Source of the DNA: Nonomuraea sp. SYSU D8015
GTDB lineage: Bacteria > Actinomycetota > Actinomycetes > Streptosporangiales > Streptosporangiaceae
Assembly: GCF_008065375.1 (NCBI RefSeq)
Contig: NZ_VJYI01000004.1
Coordinates: forward strand, 372,001-436,000
Reading direction: 5' to 3'
Length of the DNA stretch: 64,000 nucleotides
The notes under the pieces are model-generated. The model saw nothing but the letters and a program-made list of their open reading frames with translations. It was not told the DNA's origin and searched no databases. Shown piece after piece: positions 52,798 to 60,881 of this stretch; position 1 is the first letter of the stretch, and every line of letters starts with the position of its first letter. Both the position numbers and the translations under genes were made by a program.

Positions 52798-52819
52798 TAA
52801 CGGGATTGGTGTCCCGTTA
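52798..52819. promoter_or_regulatory. Operator TAACGGGA-N6-TCCCGTTA
   Basis: Perfect 8-bp arms and a 6-bp spacer, extended by CAACT/AGTTG with one extra base, 34 bp before the TetR start. A typical TetR autoregulation site. Confidence 0.65.
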
Positions 52820-52853
52820 GTTGGGCATGCCGTAGTGCGTATGGGGAGACTTA

Positions 52854-53465
52854 ATGGAACAACTTTCCCGCGTGGCGGGAACCGTGCGGCCCGGGGGCCG
52901 CACTGCGCGGGTGCGCGCGGCCGTGCTCCAGGCCACCCAGGACGAACTGGTCGAGCACGGCTTCCACGGCCTCACCATGGACCAGGTGGCCGCCGCGGCG
53001 GGCGTCGGCAAGACCACGGTCTACCGGCGCTGGGGGAGCCCGGCGGGTCTGGTCACCGACCTGATGACCGAGCTGGCCGACCAGTCCTCGCCGCACGCCG
53101 ACACCGGCTCGATCGAGGGCGACCTGCGGGCCAACGCCCTCGCCGTGTGCGAGGCGGTCAACGACGGGCGGCTGGGGGCCACGTTCCAGGCGATGATCGC
53201 CGCGGCCACCTGCGACGAGCAGGCGGCCAACGCCCTGCGGGCCTTCTATCGGCGCCGCGTCGAGGAGTGGGCCGGCGCCGTCGAGCTGGCCGTCGAACGG
53301 GGGGAGCTGCCCAAGGGGACCGACGCCATGGAAGTGATCCGGGCGGTCTCGGCCCCGCTCTACTACCGCCTGGTCGTCACGCGGGAGCCGGTGACGCCGG
53401 AGGTCGCCGAGCGTTCGGTCCAGCGTACGCTGGCTGCCGCCCGGGCGGGCGCGTTCATCGCGTAG
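52854..53465 (+). CDS. TetR family regulator
   Basis: A 203-residue repressor. HTH: LVEHGFHGLTMDQVAAAAGV then GKTTVYRRWGSPAGLVTDL, followed by a TetR_C-type ligand domain (ALAVCEAVNDGRLGATFQAM). A GGGGAGA site precedes the ATG. No obvious target gene is adjacent: gylR is divergent with its own operator, and yqgE is downstream. It probably controls itself through the palindrome at 52798-52819. Confidence 0.88.
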   Translation: MEQLSRVAGTVRPGGRTARVRAAVLQATQDELVEHGFHGLTMDQVAAAAGVGKTTVYRRWGSPAGLVTDLMTELADQSSPHADTGSIEGDLRANALAVCEAVNDGRLGATFQAMIAAATCDEQAANALRAFYRRRVEEWAGAVELAVERGELPKGTDAMEVIRAVSAPLYYRLVVTREPVTPEVAERSVQRTLAAARAGAFIA

Positions 53466-53578
53466 GGCACGGCTCCGCAAGACGGGATTTCGCTGCCCAA
53501 AGTGTTCAGGCGAATGCAAAAGGTAACATGAGCCCACTGGGGCAGCGCGAACCCCCTTCGACCGGCCATCATGGATGT

Positions 53579-54157
53579 ATGGCGGAAGCGATCTACGTCG
53601 GCGGTTTGTTGGTGGCGACGCCGCTTCTCGACGACCCCAACTTCCGGCGTAGCGTCGTGCTGATCCTTGAACACGACCACGACGGCGGGACTCTCGGTGT
53701 GGTGCTCAACAGGCCCAGCGACATCTCGGTGACCCAGGTGCTGCCCGTATGGGACCCGCTGGTGACCGGGCCGTCGGTGCTCTTCGAGGGCGGGCCCGTG
53801 CAGACCGACAGCGCGCTGGCGCTGGCGGCCGTGCCGAGCGGGGAAGAGCCGCTCGGCTGGCGCCGGCTGCACGCGGGCACCCCGGCCGTGTCCAGGCTCG
53901 GCACAGTGGACCTGGACGCCCCACCGGAGATCCTGCAGGGCGAGATCGCGCAGATGCGCATCTTCGCGGGGTACGCGGGGTGGTCGTCGGGGCAGTTGGA
54001 GAGCGAGATCGCCGAGGGTGCCTGGTATGTCGTCGACTCCGAGGCCGGCGACACCTTCCATCAGGACCCCGGCTCGCTCTGGCGGCACGTGCTGCGCAGG
54101 CAGCGCGGTGAGCTGGCCTTCGTGGCGACATGCCCGGACGACCCGACGATGAACTGA
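53579..54157 (+). CDS. YqgE/AlgH family protein (DUF179)
   Basis: A 192-residue cytoplasmic protein with the DUF179 hallmarks: GGLLVATPLLDDPNFRRSVV, ILEHDHDGGTLGVVLNRPS, LFEGGPVQTD, and IFAGYAGWSSGQLESEI then GAWYVVD. AlgH-type proteins are widespread; a regulatory or redox role has been proposed but is not settled. Start ATG 53579 is the family start; upstream in-frame codons overlap the intergenic region. Confidence 0.92.
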   Translation: MAEAIYVGGLLVATPLLDDPNFRRSVVLILEHDHDGGTLGVVLNRPSDISVTQVLPVWDPLVTGPSVLFEGGPVQTDSALALAAVPSGEEPLGWRRLHAGTPAVSRLGTVDLDAPPEILQGEIAQMRIFAGYAGWSSGQLESEIAEGAWYVVDSEAGDTFHQDPGSLWRHVLRRQRGELAFVATCPDDPTMN

Positions 54158-54204
54158 CCCGCCGCCGGCGATCCCCCGACGCGATCGGACGGGCAAGTGG
54201 CGGG

Positions 54205-54837
54205 CTAGCGCGCCGGCGGCTCGAGGTCCCAGCCGGGCTGGAGCGAGCGCTCGGCCAGCTCGATGGTCTCCGCCATGCGGTTCGTGATCTCCGGCAGGGT
54301 GCCGTCGCGACGCGGGCACTCGAAGCCGACCCGCAGCGTGGACATGGCGAACGCCACGATCAGATGCGACAACTGGTCGGTGTCGGCGTCGGCGCCCCGG
54401 CGTGCGGCGATCACCTCCGCCAGGCGGCGCTCGGTCTGCGCACCCCTGGCGACCGACTGGCCGATCAGCCGCGGGTTCTCGTCCAGGATGCGGCGCAGCT
54501 TGAGGAACCGCGCGGACTCCTCGGGCGTTGAACCCTCCATGTCGCTCAGCACCGCGCGCAGCGCGTGCATGAGCGCCGTGAACGGGGACTCGTCCTGCGG
54601 GCGGGACTCGAGGGTCTCCAGCATGATCTCCTCACCGTGGTCGTGGAACCACAGCACCAGGTGATCTTTACTGGTGAAGTAGCGGAAGAAGGTGCGGGGG
54701 GAGACGTCGACGACCCCCGCGATCTGCTCGACAGTGGTCGACTCGTATCCTTGTTCGAGGAAAAGATCGAGCGCCGCGTCCAGGAGCGCCAGGCGCGTCT
54801 TCTCCTTCTTGCGTTCCCGTAGACCCACCGTGGTCAC
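54205..54837 (-). CDS. TetR family regulator of the adjacent MFS exporter
   Basis: A 210-residue repressor with the HTH LFLEQGYESTTVEQIAGVVD then VSPRTFFRYFTSKDHLVLW. The YFTSKDHL recognition helix and the C-terminal part (FAMSTLRVGFECP) are like regulators of efflux pumps. It is divergent from an MFS exporter, with 151 bp between them containing evenly spaced GTCAT motifs, so it very probably controls that exporter. Confidence 0.9.
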   Translation of the reverse strand: MTTVGLRERKKEKTRLALLDAALDLFLEQGYESTTVEQIAGVVDVSPRTFFRYFTSKDHLVLWFHDHGEEIMLETLESRPQDESPFTALMHALRAVLSDMEGSTPEESARFLKLRRILDENPRLIGQSVARGAQTERRLAEVIAARRGADADTDQLSHLIVAFAMSTLRVGFECPRRDGTLPEITNRMAETIELAERSLQPGWDLEPPAR

Positions 54838-54869
54838 CCCTTCGAAACCTTTCTGTCACAGTGTGCCAT

Positions 54870-54920
54870 AAGTCATAAGGCGATGATTAAAAGTCATTTG
54901 TCATCTGTCATCGACTGACA
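54870..54920. promoter_or_regulatory. GTCAT direct repeats and TGTCA-N5-TGACA between tetR and MFS gene
   Basis: GTCAT occurs at 54872, 54893, 54900 and 54907 (steps of 21, 7 and 7 bp), and the last copy is part of the inverted repeat at 54906-54920. Likely the operator region of the divergent TetR/exporter pair. Confidence 0.55.
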
Positions 54921-54988
54921 TAGATTACCTGAGGCTTAAGAGATCTATGCCCTGGAGCAGGGCGTATGGCGTGATTGAGGGGGACTAC

Positions 54989-56584
54989 ATGGCTAACGCG
55001 AAGGCGGTCGACGCGCCGCCCTCGCCCGGCCCGGCGACAACGCGGACCGGGGGCAATCCATGGCTGGTGCTGCTCGCGGTCAGCCTGGGCGTCATCATGG
55101 TGATGCTCGACGGCACCGTCGTCGGCATCGCCAACCCGGTCATCCAGGCCGACCTGAAAGCCTCGCTGTCGGACCTGCAGTGGGTCACCAGCGGCTACCT
55201 GCTGGCCCTGGCGGTGTTCCTGATCACCGCGGGCAAGCTGGGCGACCTGTTCGGGCACAAGCGGGTCTTCCTGTTCGGCGTGGCGGGCTTCGCGCTCTCC
55301 TCGGTGGGCATCGGCCTCAGCGCCGAACTGGCCGACATCATTCCCGGCGTCACGCCGGTCGGCGCGTTGATCGGTCTGCGGGTGCTGCAGGGCCTGTTCG
55401 GCGCGCTGCTCCAGCCCGCCGCGCTGGCGCTGCTGCGCAGCGCGTTCCCCGGTGAGAAGCTGAACCAGGCGATGGGGGCCTGGGGCGCGATCATCGGCCT
55501 GTCCAGCGCGGCCGGCCCGATCGTGGGCGGCGTGCTGGTGGAGAACGTCAGCTGGGAGTCGGTCTTCTTCATCAACGCGCCCGTCGGCATCGTCGCGCTC
55601 GTCATGGGGATCTTCCTCATCAAGGACAGCGGCTCGCCGCTGCTGGCGAGGATCGACTGGCTCGGCGTGGCGCTGCTGTCGGGCGCGATGTTCTCGCTGG
55701 TCTGGACGATCATCAAGGCCCCCGAGTGGGGCTGGGGCGACAGCACGACGCTGACGTTCGTGGGCGCGTTCGCCGTGCTCATCGGCGCCTTCATCTTCTG
55801 GCAGAGCAAGGCGAGTCAGCCCCTGGTGCCGCTCTCGCTGTTCAGGAACGCCTCGATCTCCATCGGCACCGTGCTGATGATGATGGTCGCGTTCGCGATG
55901 TTCGGCGCGATGTTCTTCCTGGGCTTCTTCTTCCAGGGCGTGCACGGCCTGTCCCCGCTGGAGGCGGGTCTGCGCATGCTCCCGATGAGCGCCGGCATGA
56001 TCTTCGCCTCGCCGCTGGCGGGCATGGCGATCGGCAAGCTGGGGCCGAAGATCACGATGGCGGCCGGTCTGCTGATCACCGCCTTCTCGATGTTCCTCAT
56101 GTCCCGGCTCAGCATCGACGCCTCGTTCATCGAGAGCGGCATCCCGTTCCTGCTCCTGGCCTTCGGCCTCTCGCCGGTGTTCGTGGGCGCCACTGAGATC
56201 ATCGTGGGCAACGCCCCGGTGGAGTTGAGCGGCGTCGCGGGCGGCCTTCAGCAGTCGGCCATGCAGGTCGGCGGCGCGCTCGGCACCGCGATCCTGGGGG
56301 CCGTGATGGCCGCCGAGATCTCCAGCACGCTGCCCGGCTACCTCGGCCCGGCGGTCCAGACGCTCCCGCTCGATCAGGTCGAGGGGCTGGAGAAGGCGGC
56401 CGCGTTCGGCGCCGCGCCGCCCGGGCTGCCCCAGGTGGTCGTCGACGCCGTGCACAACTCCTTCATGGACGGCATGCACCTCGCCTTCCTGGTGAGCACG
56501 GGCATCGCGGTGCTGACCGCGGTCCTCACGCTCTTCGTGAAGGCGGGCCGCAAGTCCGAGGGTGCGCCGGTCCACGTGGGCTGA
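54989..56584 (+). CDS. MFS exporter, DHA2 (14-helix) type
   Basis: A 531-residue drug:H+ antiporter-like protein with 14 predicted helices. LLAVSLGVIMVMLDGTVVGI is helix 1, AGKLGDLFGHKRVFLFG the motif A, and LSSAAGPIVGGVLVENVSWE the antiporter motif C, followed by a hydrophilic tail after residue 500. Start ATG 54989 has GAGGGGG upstream. Divergently transcribed from a TetR regulator. A 32-bp perfect palindrome terminates it. Confidence 0.92.
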   Translation: MANAKAVDAPPSPGPATTRTGGNPWLVLLAVSLGVIMVMLDGTVVGIANPVIQADLKASLSDLQWVTSGYLLALAVFLITAGKLGDLFGHKRVFLFGVAGFALSSVGIGLSAELADIIPGVTPVGALIGLRVLQGLFGALLQPAALALLRSAFPGEKLNQAMGAWGAIIGLSSAAGPIVGGVLVENVSWESVFFINAPVGIVALVMGIFLIKDSGSPLLARIDWLGVALLSGAMFSLVWTIIKAPEWGWGDSTTLTFVGAFAVLIGAFIFWQSKASQPLVPLSLFRNASISIGTVLMMMVAFAMFGAMFFLGFFFQGVHGLSPLEAGLRMLPMSAGMIFASPLAGMAIGKLGPKITMAAGLLITAFSMFLMSRLSIDASFIESGIPFLLLAFGLSPVFVGATEIIVGNAPVELSGVAGGLQQSAMQVGGALGTAILGAVMAAEISSTLPGYLGPAVQTLPLDQVEGLEKAAAFGAAPPGLPQVVVDAVHNSFMDGMHLAFLVSTGIAVLTAVLTLFVKAGRKSEGAPVHVG

Positions 56585-56597
56585 GCCCTCTTCCTCT

Positions 56598-56629
56598 GTA
56601 CGGCCCCCGCCGCGCGGCGGGGGCCGTAC
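56598..56629. terminator. Perfect 32-bp palindrome terminator
   Basis: GTACGGCCCCCGCCGC followed at once by its exact complement, giving a 16-bp stem with no spare loop bases, 13 bp after the exporter stop. Confidence 0.75.
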
Positions 56630-56646
56630 TGCTGTGCGGGCGGGCA

Positions 56647-56660
56647 TAAACTCGATGGGG
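56647..56660 (+). promoter_or_regulatory. Leaderless promoter of the DUF3039 gene
   Basis: TAAACT -10 box ending 7 bp before GTG 56660, with no ribosome site. Confidence 0.5.
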
Positions 56661-56920
56661 TGAGCACGAAGATCCTCCCAGAGCAGCAAACCACGCCGCG
56701 CACGTCTCACGGCGACGGCGATCACGAGCGGTTCGCCCACTACGCGGACAAGCACAAGATCACCGAAAGCATGGTGACGGGCACTCCCATCCGCGCCCTG
56801 TGCGGCAAGGTCTGGGTCCCCAGCCGCGATCCCAAGAAATATCCGGTGTGCCCGGAGTGCAAGGAGATCTACGAAGGTCTGCCGGCCGGCGGCGGCGACG
56901 AGGGCGGCAACAAGCAGTGA
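56660..56920 (+). CDS. DUF3039 family protein
   Basis: An 86-residue soluble protein. The core HERFAHYADKHKITESMVTG, then TPIRALCGKVWVPSRDPKKY and PVCPECKEIYEGLP matches actinobacterial DUF3039. The Cys residues (C at LCGK, then CPEC) and His residues suggest a zinc-binding fold. Function unknown. The start is a GTG with a leaderless promoter. Confidence 0.85.
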   Translation: MSTKILPEQQTTPRTSHGDGDHERFAHYADKHKITESMVTGTPIRALCGKVWVPSRDPKKYPVCPECKEIYEGLPAGGGDEGGNKQ

Positions 56921-56998
56921 GTGTTGCTGAGCGGTAATTCCCCCAGGTAGGGCTACGGTCAGTACCCAGACCAGCTCATACCGTCATGGGGGGACCGT

Positions 56999-57877
56999 AT
57001 GGCCCGGCGCGCGACCGCCGTCTCGTTGGCATGCCTGCTCACGGTGGGGATCGCACCGCCGCTCCAGCTCGATGCCGCCCGGGCCGCCACCTGCGCCGCA
57101 GCCCTTCGCCGGAGCACGCCGGGGCCGCGCTCGCCCAAGCCTGAAGACGTCGCCAAGGTCATGGCCGAGCTCGGCCGTCGGCTGGCCGGGGTCACGCCGC
57201 CCACCACGATCACCGTGCCCACCCGCGTGCACGTCATCACGCGAGGCGGTCGCAAGGTCTCCGACGAGGCGATCAGGAGCCAGATCGCCGTGCTCAACTC
57301 CGCGTACGGCGGCGCCTTCGGCGGCGTGGACACCGGCGTGCGCTTCCGGCTCGACGGCATCTCGGTCAAGGAGAACGCCGCCTGGTTCGCCGACCCCGTC
57401 GGCCACGAGCACGCCATGAAGACGGCGCTGCACCAGGGCGGGGCCGGCACGCTCAACCTCTACATCGCCCAGCTCAGCGAGCTGATGCTGGGCTTCGCCA
57501 GCTACCCCTACTGGTACGCCGACGCCCCCAGGCTCGACGGCGTCGTGATCGACTGGCGCAGTCTGCCCGGCGGCGCGATGACCGACTACAACAGGGGCTT
57601 CACCGGCGTGCACGAGATCGGGCACTGGCTCGGCCTGTTCCACACGTTCGAGAACGGCTGCGCGGAGCCCGGCGACGGCATCCACGACACACCGGCGGAG
57701 GCCAAGCCGACCGAGCAGTGCCCGGTGCAGAAGGACACCTGCGCGCAGCCGGGGCAGGACCCTGCACGCAACTTCATGGACTACGCCCCCGATCGGTGCA
57801 TGTCGGAGTTCACGCAGGGGCAGGCGGTGCGCATGCACGAGATGTGGGCGGCCTACCGGAGCACACCAGATCTTTAG
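56999..57877 (+). CDS. Secreted M43 (pappalysin-like) zinc metalloprotease
   Basis: A 292-residue exported endopeptidase. A signal peptide (VSLACLLTVGIAPPLQLDAA) is followed by a short propeptide-like region and the catalytic domain. The zinc motif is HEIGHWLGLFH with the catalytic Glu, and the Met-turn is MDYAPDRCM. Cys residues near the C-terminus (GCAEPGDG, EQCPVQKDTCAQ) may form disulfides. This matches bacterial M43B enzymes (ulilysin/cytophagalysin-like), which process extracellular proteins. GGGGGGA lies 5 bp before the ATG. Confidence 0.9.
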   Translation: MARRATAVSLACLLTVGIAPPLQLDAARAATCAAALRRSTPGPRSPKPEDVAKVMAELGRRLAGVTPPTTITVPTRVHVITRGGRKVSDEAIRSQIAVLNSAYGGAFGGVDTGVRFRLDGISVKENAAWFADPVGHEHAMKTALHQGGAGTLNLYIAQLSELMLGFASYPYWYADAPRLDGVVIDWRSLPGGAMTDYNRGFTGVHEIGHWLGLFHTFENGCAEPGDGIHDTPAEAKPTEQCPVQKDTCAQPGQDPARNFMDYAPDRCMSEFTQGQAVRMHEMWAAYRSTPDL

Positions 57878-57891
57878 CCAGTGCGACAAAT

Positions 57892-57904
57892 TACGATGTG
57901 TGGG
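57892..57904 (+). promoter_or_regulatory. Leaderless promoter of the second MFS gene
   Basis: TACGAT -10 box ending 6 bp before GTG 57904; no ribosome site. Confidence 0.45.
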
Positions 57905-59289
57905 TGACAGGACCAAAGGCACTCGACGCTCCCCACGTACCTCACCGGATCCTCGATCCCGCCTATCGCACCGCCACCCTGGGCATCCTCCTCGTTGTCA
58001 CACTGGTGGCCTTCGAGGGCATGTCGGTCGGAGTGGTCATGCCCGACCTCGCCCGCGAGCTGAACGCGTTCGACCTCTACGGGCTGAGCTTCTCCGCCTT
58101 CCTCGTCTCCAGCCTGTTCGCGAACGTGGTGGCGGGACTCTGGTCGGACCGGCGCGGGTACGCGGTGCCGTTCCTGGTGGGACTGGCGCTGTTCGTGGCC
58201 GGCATGGGGCTGGCGGGTGCGGCGCAGTCGGCGGAGATGTTCCTCATGGCGAGGGCCGTGCAGGGGCTGGGCGCCGGTGCCTCGTTCGTGGCGCTGCTCG
58301 TGATGATCGCCAGGGTCTACCCGGCCGAGATGCGGCCCAAGGCGTTCGCGGCGATCTCCGCCGCCTGGGTGGTGCCCTCCATGGTCGGCCCTGCCGTCGC
58401 GGGGTTCGTGGCGGGGCAATGGGGCTGGCGGTACGTCTTCTACGGGATCATCCCGCTGGTCGTTCCCGCGCTGGTCATGCTCATCCCCGCGCTGCGCAAG
58501 CCCGCCACCTCCGACGAGGCGCCCCCGGACGGCCCGCGGTCGAGGCCGCTGGCGATGACGCTGGCCGCGGCCGCCGCGGCCGGCGGGGCCGGAGTGCTGC
58601 TGCACGGCGTGGACCGGCTGCACCTCGCCCCGCTGATCGGCGCCGTCGAGACGGCGGCCGGGCTGGGCCTCCTTGTCTACGGGCTGCACCGGCTGCTGCC
58701 TCCGGGCGCGCTGCGGTTCGTCCGCGGGCTGCCCACGACCGTGCTGATGCGCGGATTCTTCACGGCCTCCTTCTTCGGGGTGAACTCCTTCATCCCGCTG
58801 GCGCTGCAGGAGGTGAAGGGGTTCGAGGCGGCACAGGCAGGCATCGCGCTCACGACCGGGGCGCTGGGCTGGTCGGCGGGGTCGTACCTGCAGAGCCGGC
58901 GGGACGCGGCGCCGTACCGGAGGATCAGGCTCGCCGCGGCGGGCGTCACCGCGGGGGTGCTGCTCGCGGTGCTCCCGGTGCTTCCCTGGGTGACGGGGTG
59001 GGTGGCCGTGCCCGCGTGGATCGTGGCCGGGTTCGGGATGGGGCTGGGGATGGCCACCATCAGCGTCACGGCGCTCAAGCAGTCGCCGGTGAACGAGCAG
59101 GGCGCGAACTCGGCCGCGCTGTCGGTGACGGACATGCTCGGGTCCGCGCTGGCGGTCGGAGTCGGCGGGGCGCTGATCAACCTCATCGGGCACTCCTCCG
59201 CCCAGATCGCCACCGGCTTCGTCGTCATCTGCCTCCTCATGGCGGTCATCGGGCTGGGCGGCACCGCGCTCGCCGGCCGAATCCGCTGA
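57904..59289 (+). CDS. MFS transporter
   Basis: A 461-residue membrane transporter with about 12-14 helices. LGILLVVTLVAFEGMSVGVV is helix 1, SDRRGYAVPFLVG the degenerate motif A, and AWVVPSMVGPAVAGFVAGQW the antiporter motif C. Several paralogues of this group are annotated as drug or sugar exporters; substrate unknown. The GTG at 57904 is preferred; GTG 57898 is also in frame. No regulator is adjacent. Confidence 0.86.
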   Translation: MTGPKALDAPHVPHRILDPAYRTATLGILLVVTLVAFEGMSVGVVMPDLARELNAFDLYGLSFSAFLVSSLFANVVAGLWSDRRGYAVPFLVGLALFVAGMGLAGAAQSAEMFLMARAVQGLGAGASFVALLVMIARVYPAEMRPKAFAAISAAWVVPSMVGPAVAGFVAGQWGWRYVFYGIIPLVVPALVMLIPALRKPATSDEAPPDGPRSRPLAMTLAAAAAAGGAGVLLHGVDRLHLAPLIGAVETAAGLGLLVYGLHRLLPPGALRFVRGLPTTVLMRGFFTASFFGVNSFIPLALQEVKGFEAAQAGIALTTGALGWSAGSYLQSRRDAAPYRRIRLAAAGVTAGVLLAVLPVLPWVTGWVAVPAWIVAGFGMGLGMATISVTALKQSPVNEQGANSAALSVTDMLGSALAVGVGGALINLIGHSSAQIATGFVVICLLMAVIGLGGTALAGRIR

Positions 59290-59371
59290 ATTCCGTCCCT
59301 CCTGTCACAGCGATCACGGATCGCCGGAACCGCGTGGCGAGGAGTGATAGGACAGCGGGCGAGGAGGTGTC

Positions 59372-60670
59372 ATGGAGGGTGATCACCGTGTCTGGCCGCC
59401 TCTGCCGGGGGCCGGGCATCGCCGTACTCCTCCAGAGGACACGGAGCCCGCGTGGGGCCGAGCCCCGGAGGGCCCTGAGGAGGAGCCGCCACGGGGGCGG
59501 CGGGACCGCGCGAGCCGTCGGCGGCCTCACCCACTGGACCTGGATCCGGGGGAGACCGAAGACCTGGACGAGCCGTGGAACCCCCGGATCCGCAGGACCG
59601 CCGAACGCGACCTGAGCCGCGATCCGGCCCGGGACCTGGAAACCGGCCCCGATCCCCGGCGCGAGCAGGCTCCCGAGGCCGAGCGCGACCCGGAATGGCC
59701 GCCCAGGGGCGCCCCGGAACGGCCGCCACAGGAGGACGCGGAGTGGCCAGCGCAACGGGATGCGGAGTGGCCGCCGCAGCAAGACGCGGGATGGCCGCCC
59801 CGGCGAGATCGGGAGTGGGCGCGGCAACGGGACTTGGGGTGGCCGCCCCGGCGGGACCCAGGGTGGCCACCGGAACGGGACCCGGAGTGGCCACCCGAAC
59901 AGGACCCGGAGTGGCCGTCCGAGAGCGGCGGTCCGATGTGGCCTCAGGTCCGCGGCCCGGCACCGAGCACGGGCCGCACGCTGGACCCCGATGGGCGTTC
60001 CTCTGAGCCGTCCTCCAGGCCGTCGTCGTCCGGGCCGTTGTCCTCGCCGCCCTGGGACACCCTCCCGCCGTCCGCCCGGCTCTACGGCACCCCGATGGAC
60101 CCCGGAGCGCGCCGACGCCCCGGACGGCGTGTATGGCGGCGGTGGGCGGGCGTGCTGGTGGCCCTCCTGGCCGGCATGGGGCTGGTGGCGGGCGCGACCG
60201 CCGTCGTCTTACAGATCACCGCGCCACAGGCCGAGACGGGCCGGCTGGCCGACGGCCTCGCCGGGGTGTCGGCGGCGTTGCCGCAGGGATGGCGCGTGGG
60301 GTCGGTGCCACCGGTGACGGGCTTCACGTCGGTGGTCAGGGACGGGGCCGGAGGCCTGATCATGGCCAGGCCGGTCCCCGGACCCGTGAAGGACGCCGAG
60401 AAGGCCACGGCCGACGCGGCCGAGCTGTACTCCAGGCTCCTGCTCAAGGGGGACCGGGTGAGCGTCGTCGAGGACAAGGAGATCCCCCAGGGCCACACGC
60501 GGGCGCTGCGGGCCGAATATCAGGACGTGGTCAACCGGCCCGCCTTCCTGAGAGTGACGCTGATCACTCGCGGGCAGCGGGCCGTACTCCTCGTCGGGCT
60601 GCTCCAACCGGAGGAAGCTGCACGCCGGCAGGCCCTCGACGCCCTCATGGCGGGGATCAGATACGGATGA
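59372..60670 (+). CDS. Membrane-anchored protein with Trp-Pro octapeptide repeats
   Basis: A 432-residue bitopic protein of unknown function. The cytoplasmic half (about 1-255) is acidic/Arg/Pro-rich and includes ten octapeptides of the form DPEWPPER. One membrane helix (WAGVLVALLAGMGLVAGATA) is followed by a 150-residue extracytoplasmic domain (GVSAALPQGWRVGSVPPVTG, DRVSVVEDKEIPQGHTRALR) resembling lipoprotein-like LpqN/PknM-type folds only loosely. GAGGAGGTG before ATG 59372 is a strong ribosome site. Confidence 0.72.
   Translation: MEGDHRVWPPLPGAGHRRTPPEDTEPAWGRAPEGPEEEPPRGRRDRASRRRPHPLDLDPGETEDLDEPWNPRIRRTAERDLSRDPARDLETGPDPRREQAPEAERDPEWPPRGAPERPPQEDAEWPAQRDAEWPPQQDAGWPPRRDREWARQRDLGWPPRRDPGWPPERDPEWPPEQDPEWPSESGGPMWPQVRGPAPSTGRTLDPDGRSSEPSSRPSSSGPLSSPPWDTLPPSARLYGTPMDPGARRRPGRRVWRRWAGVLVALLAGMGLVAGATAVVLQITAPQAETGRLADGLAGVSAALPQGWRVGSVPPVTGFTSVVRDGAGGLIMARPVPGPVKDAEKATADAAELYSRLLLKGDRVSVVEDKEIPQGHTRALRAEYQDVVNRPAFLRVTLITRGQRAVLLVGLLQPEEAARRQALDALMAGIRYG
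59687..59926 (+). repeat. Ten 24-bp units encoding D-x-x-W-P-P-x-x
   Basis: Ten consecutive degenerate octapeptides (such as DAEWPPQQ, DPGWPPER, DPEWPPEQ) inside the cytoplasmic tail of a membrane protein. Nine of the ten keep the Trp. Confidence 0.9.
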
Positions 60671-60747
60671 GAAACCTGCTAAGTGGACTGCCGCTACGGT
60701 CTTGACCAGGAACGGACAATAGGGCGGCAGTCTGACGAGCAGGTTTC
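60671..60747. other. 77-nt two-part stem-loop upstream of the helicase gene
   Basis: GAAACCTGCT and GACTGCCG pair perfectly with CGGCAGTC and AGCAGGTTTC, separated by symmetrical 4-5 nt internal loops; the apical region is 32 nt. It begins within the stop region of the repeat-protein gene. It may be a terminator, a small mobile-element remnant (terminal inverted repeats) or a leader RNA. Confidence 0.5.
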
Positions 60748-60881
60748 TTGTCCGCCGGCCCCCTAACACGTGAGGAGAACCTTGGCCAGAATCCACGGCT
60801 CACGGCACGTCTTGTCGGTGGGCCCGTCTACTCTTGGGTCACTGTGAGAGAGCGAAGCACACGAACCCCAGGGGTGATGCG

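Noticed and set aside
54908..56755. A 615-codon antisense frame over the MFS exporter
   Set aside because: Shadow of a clear 14-helix transporter; no domain content.
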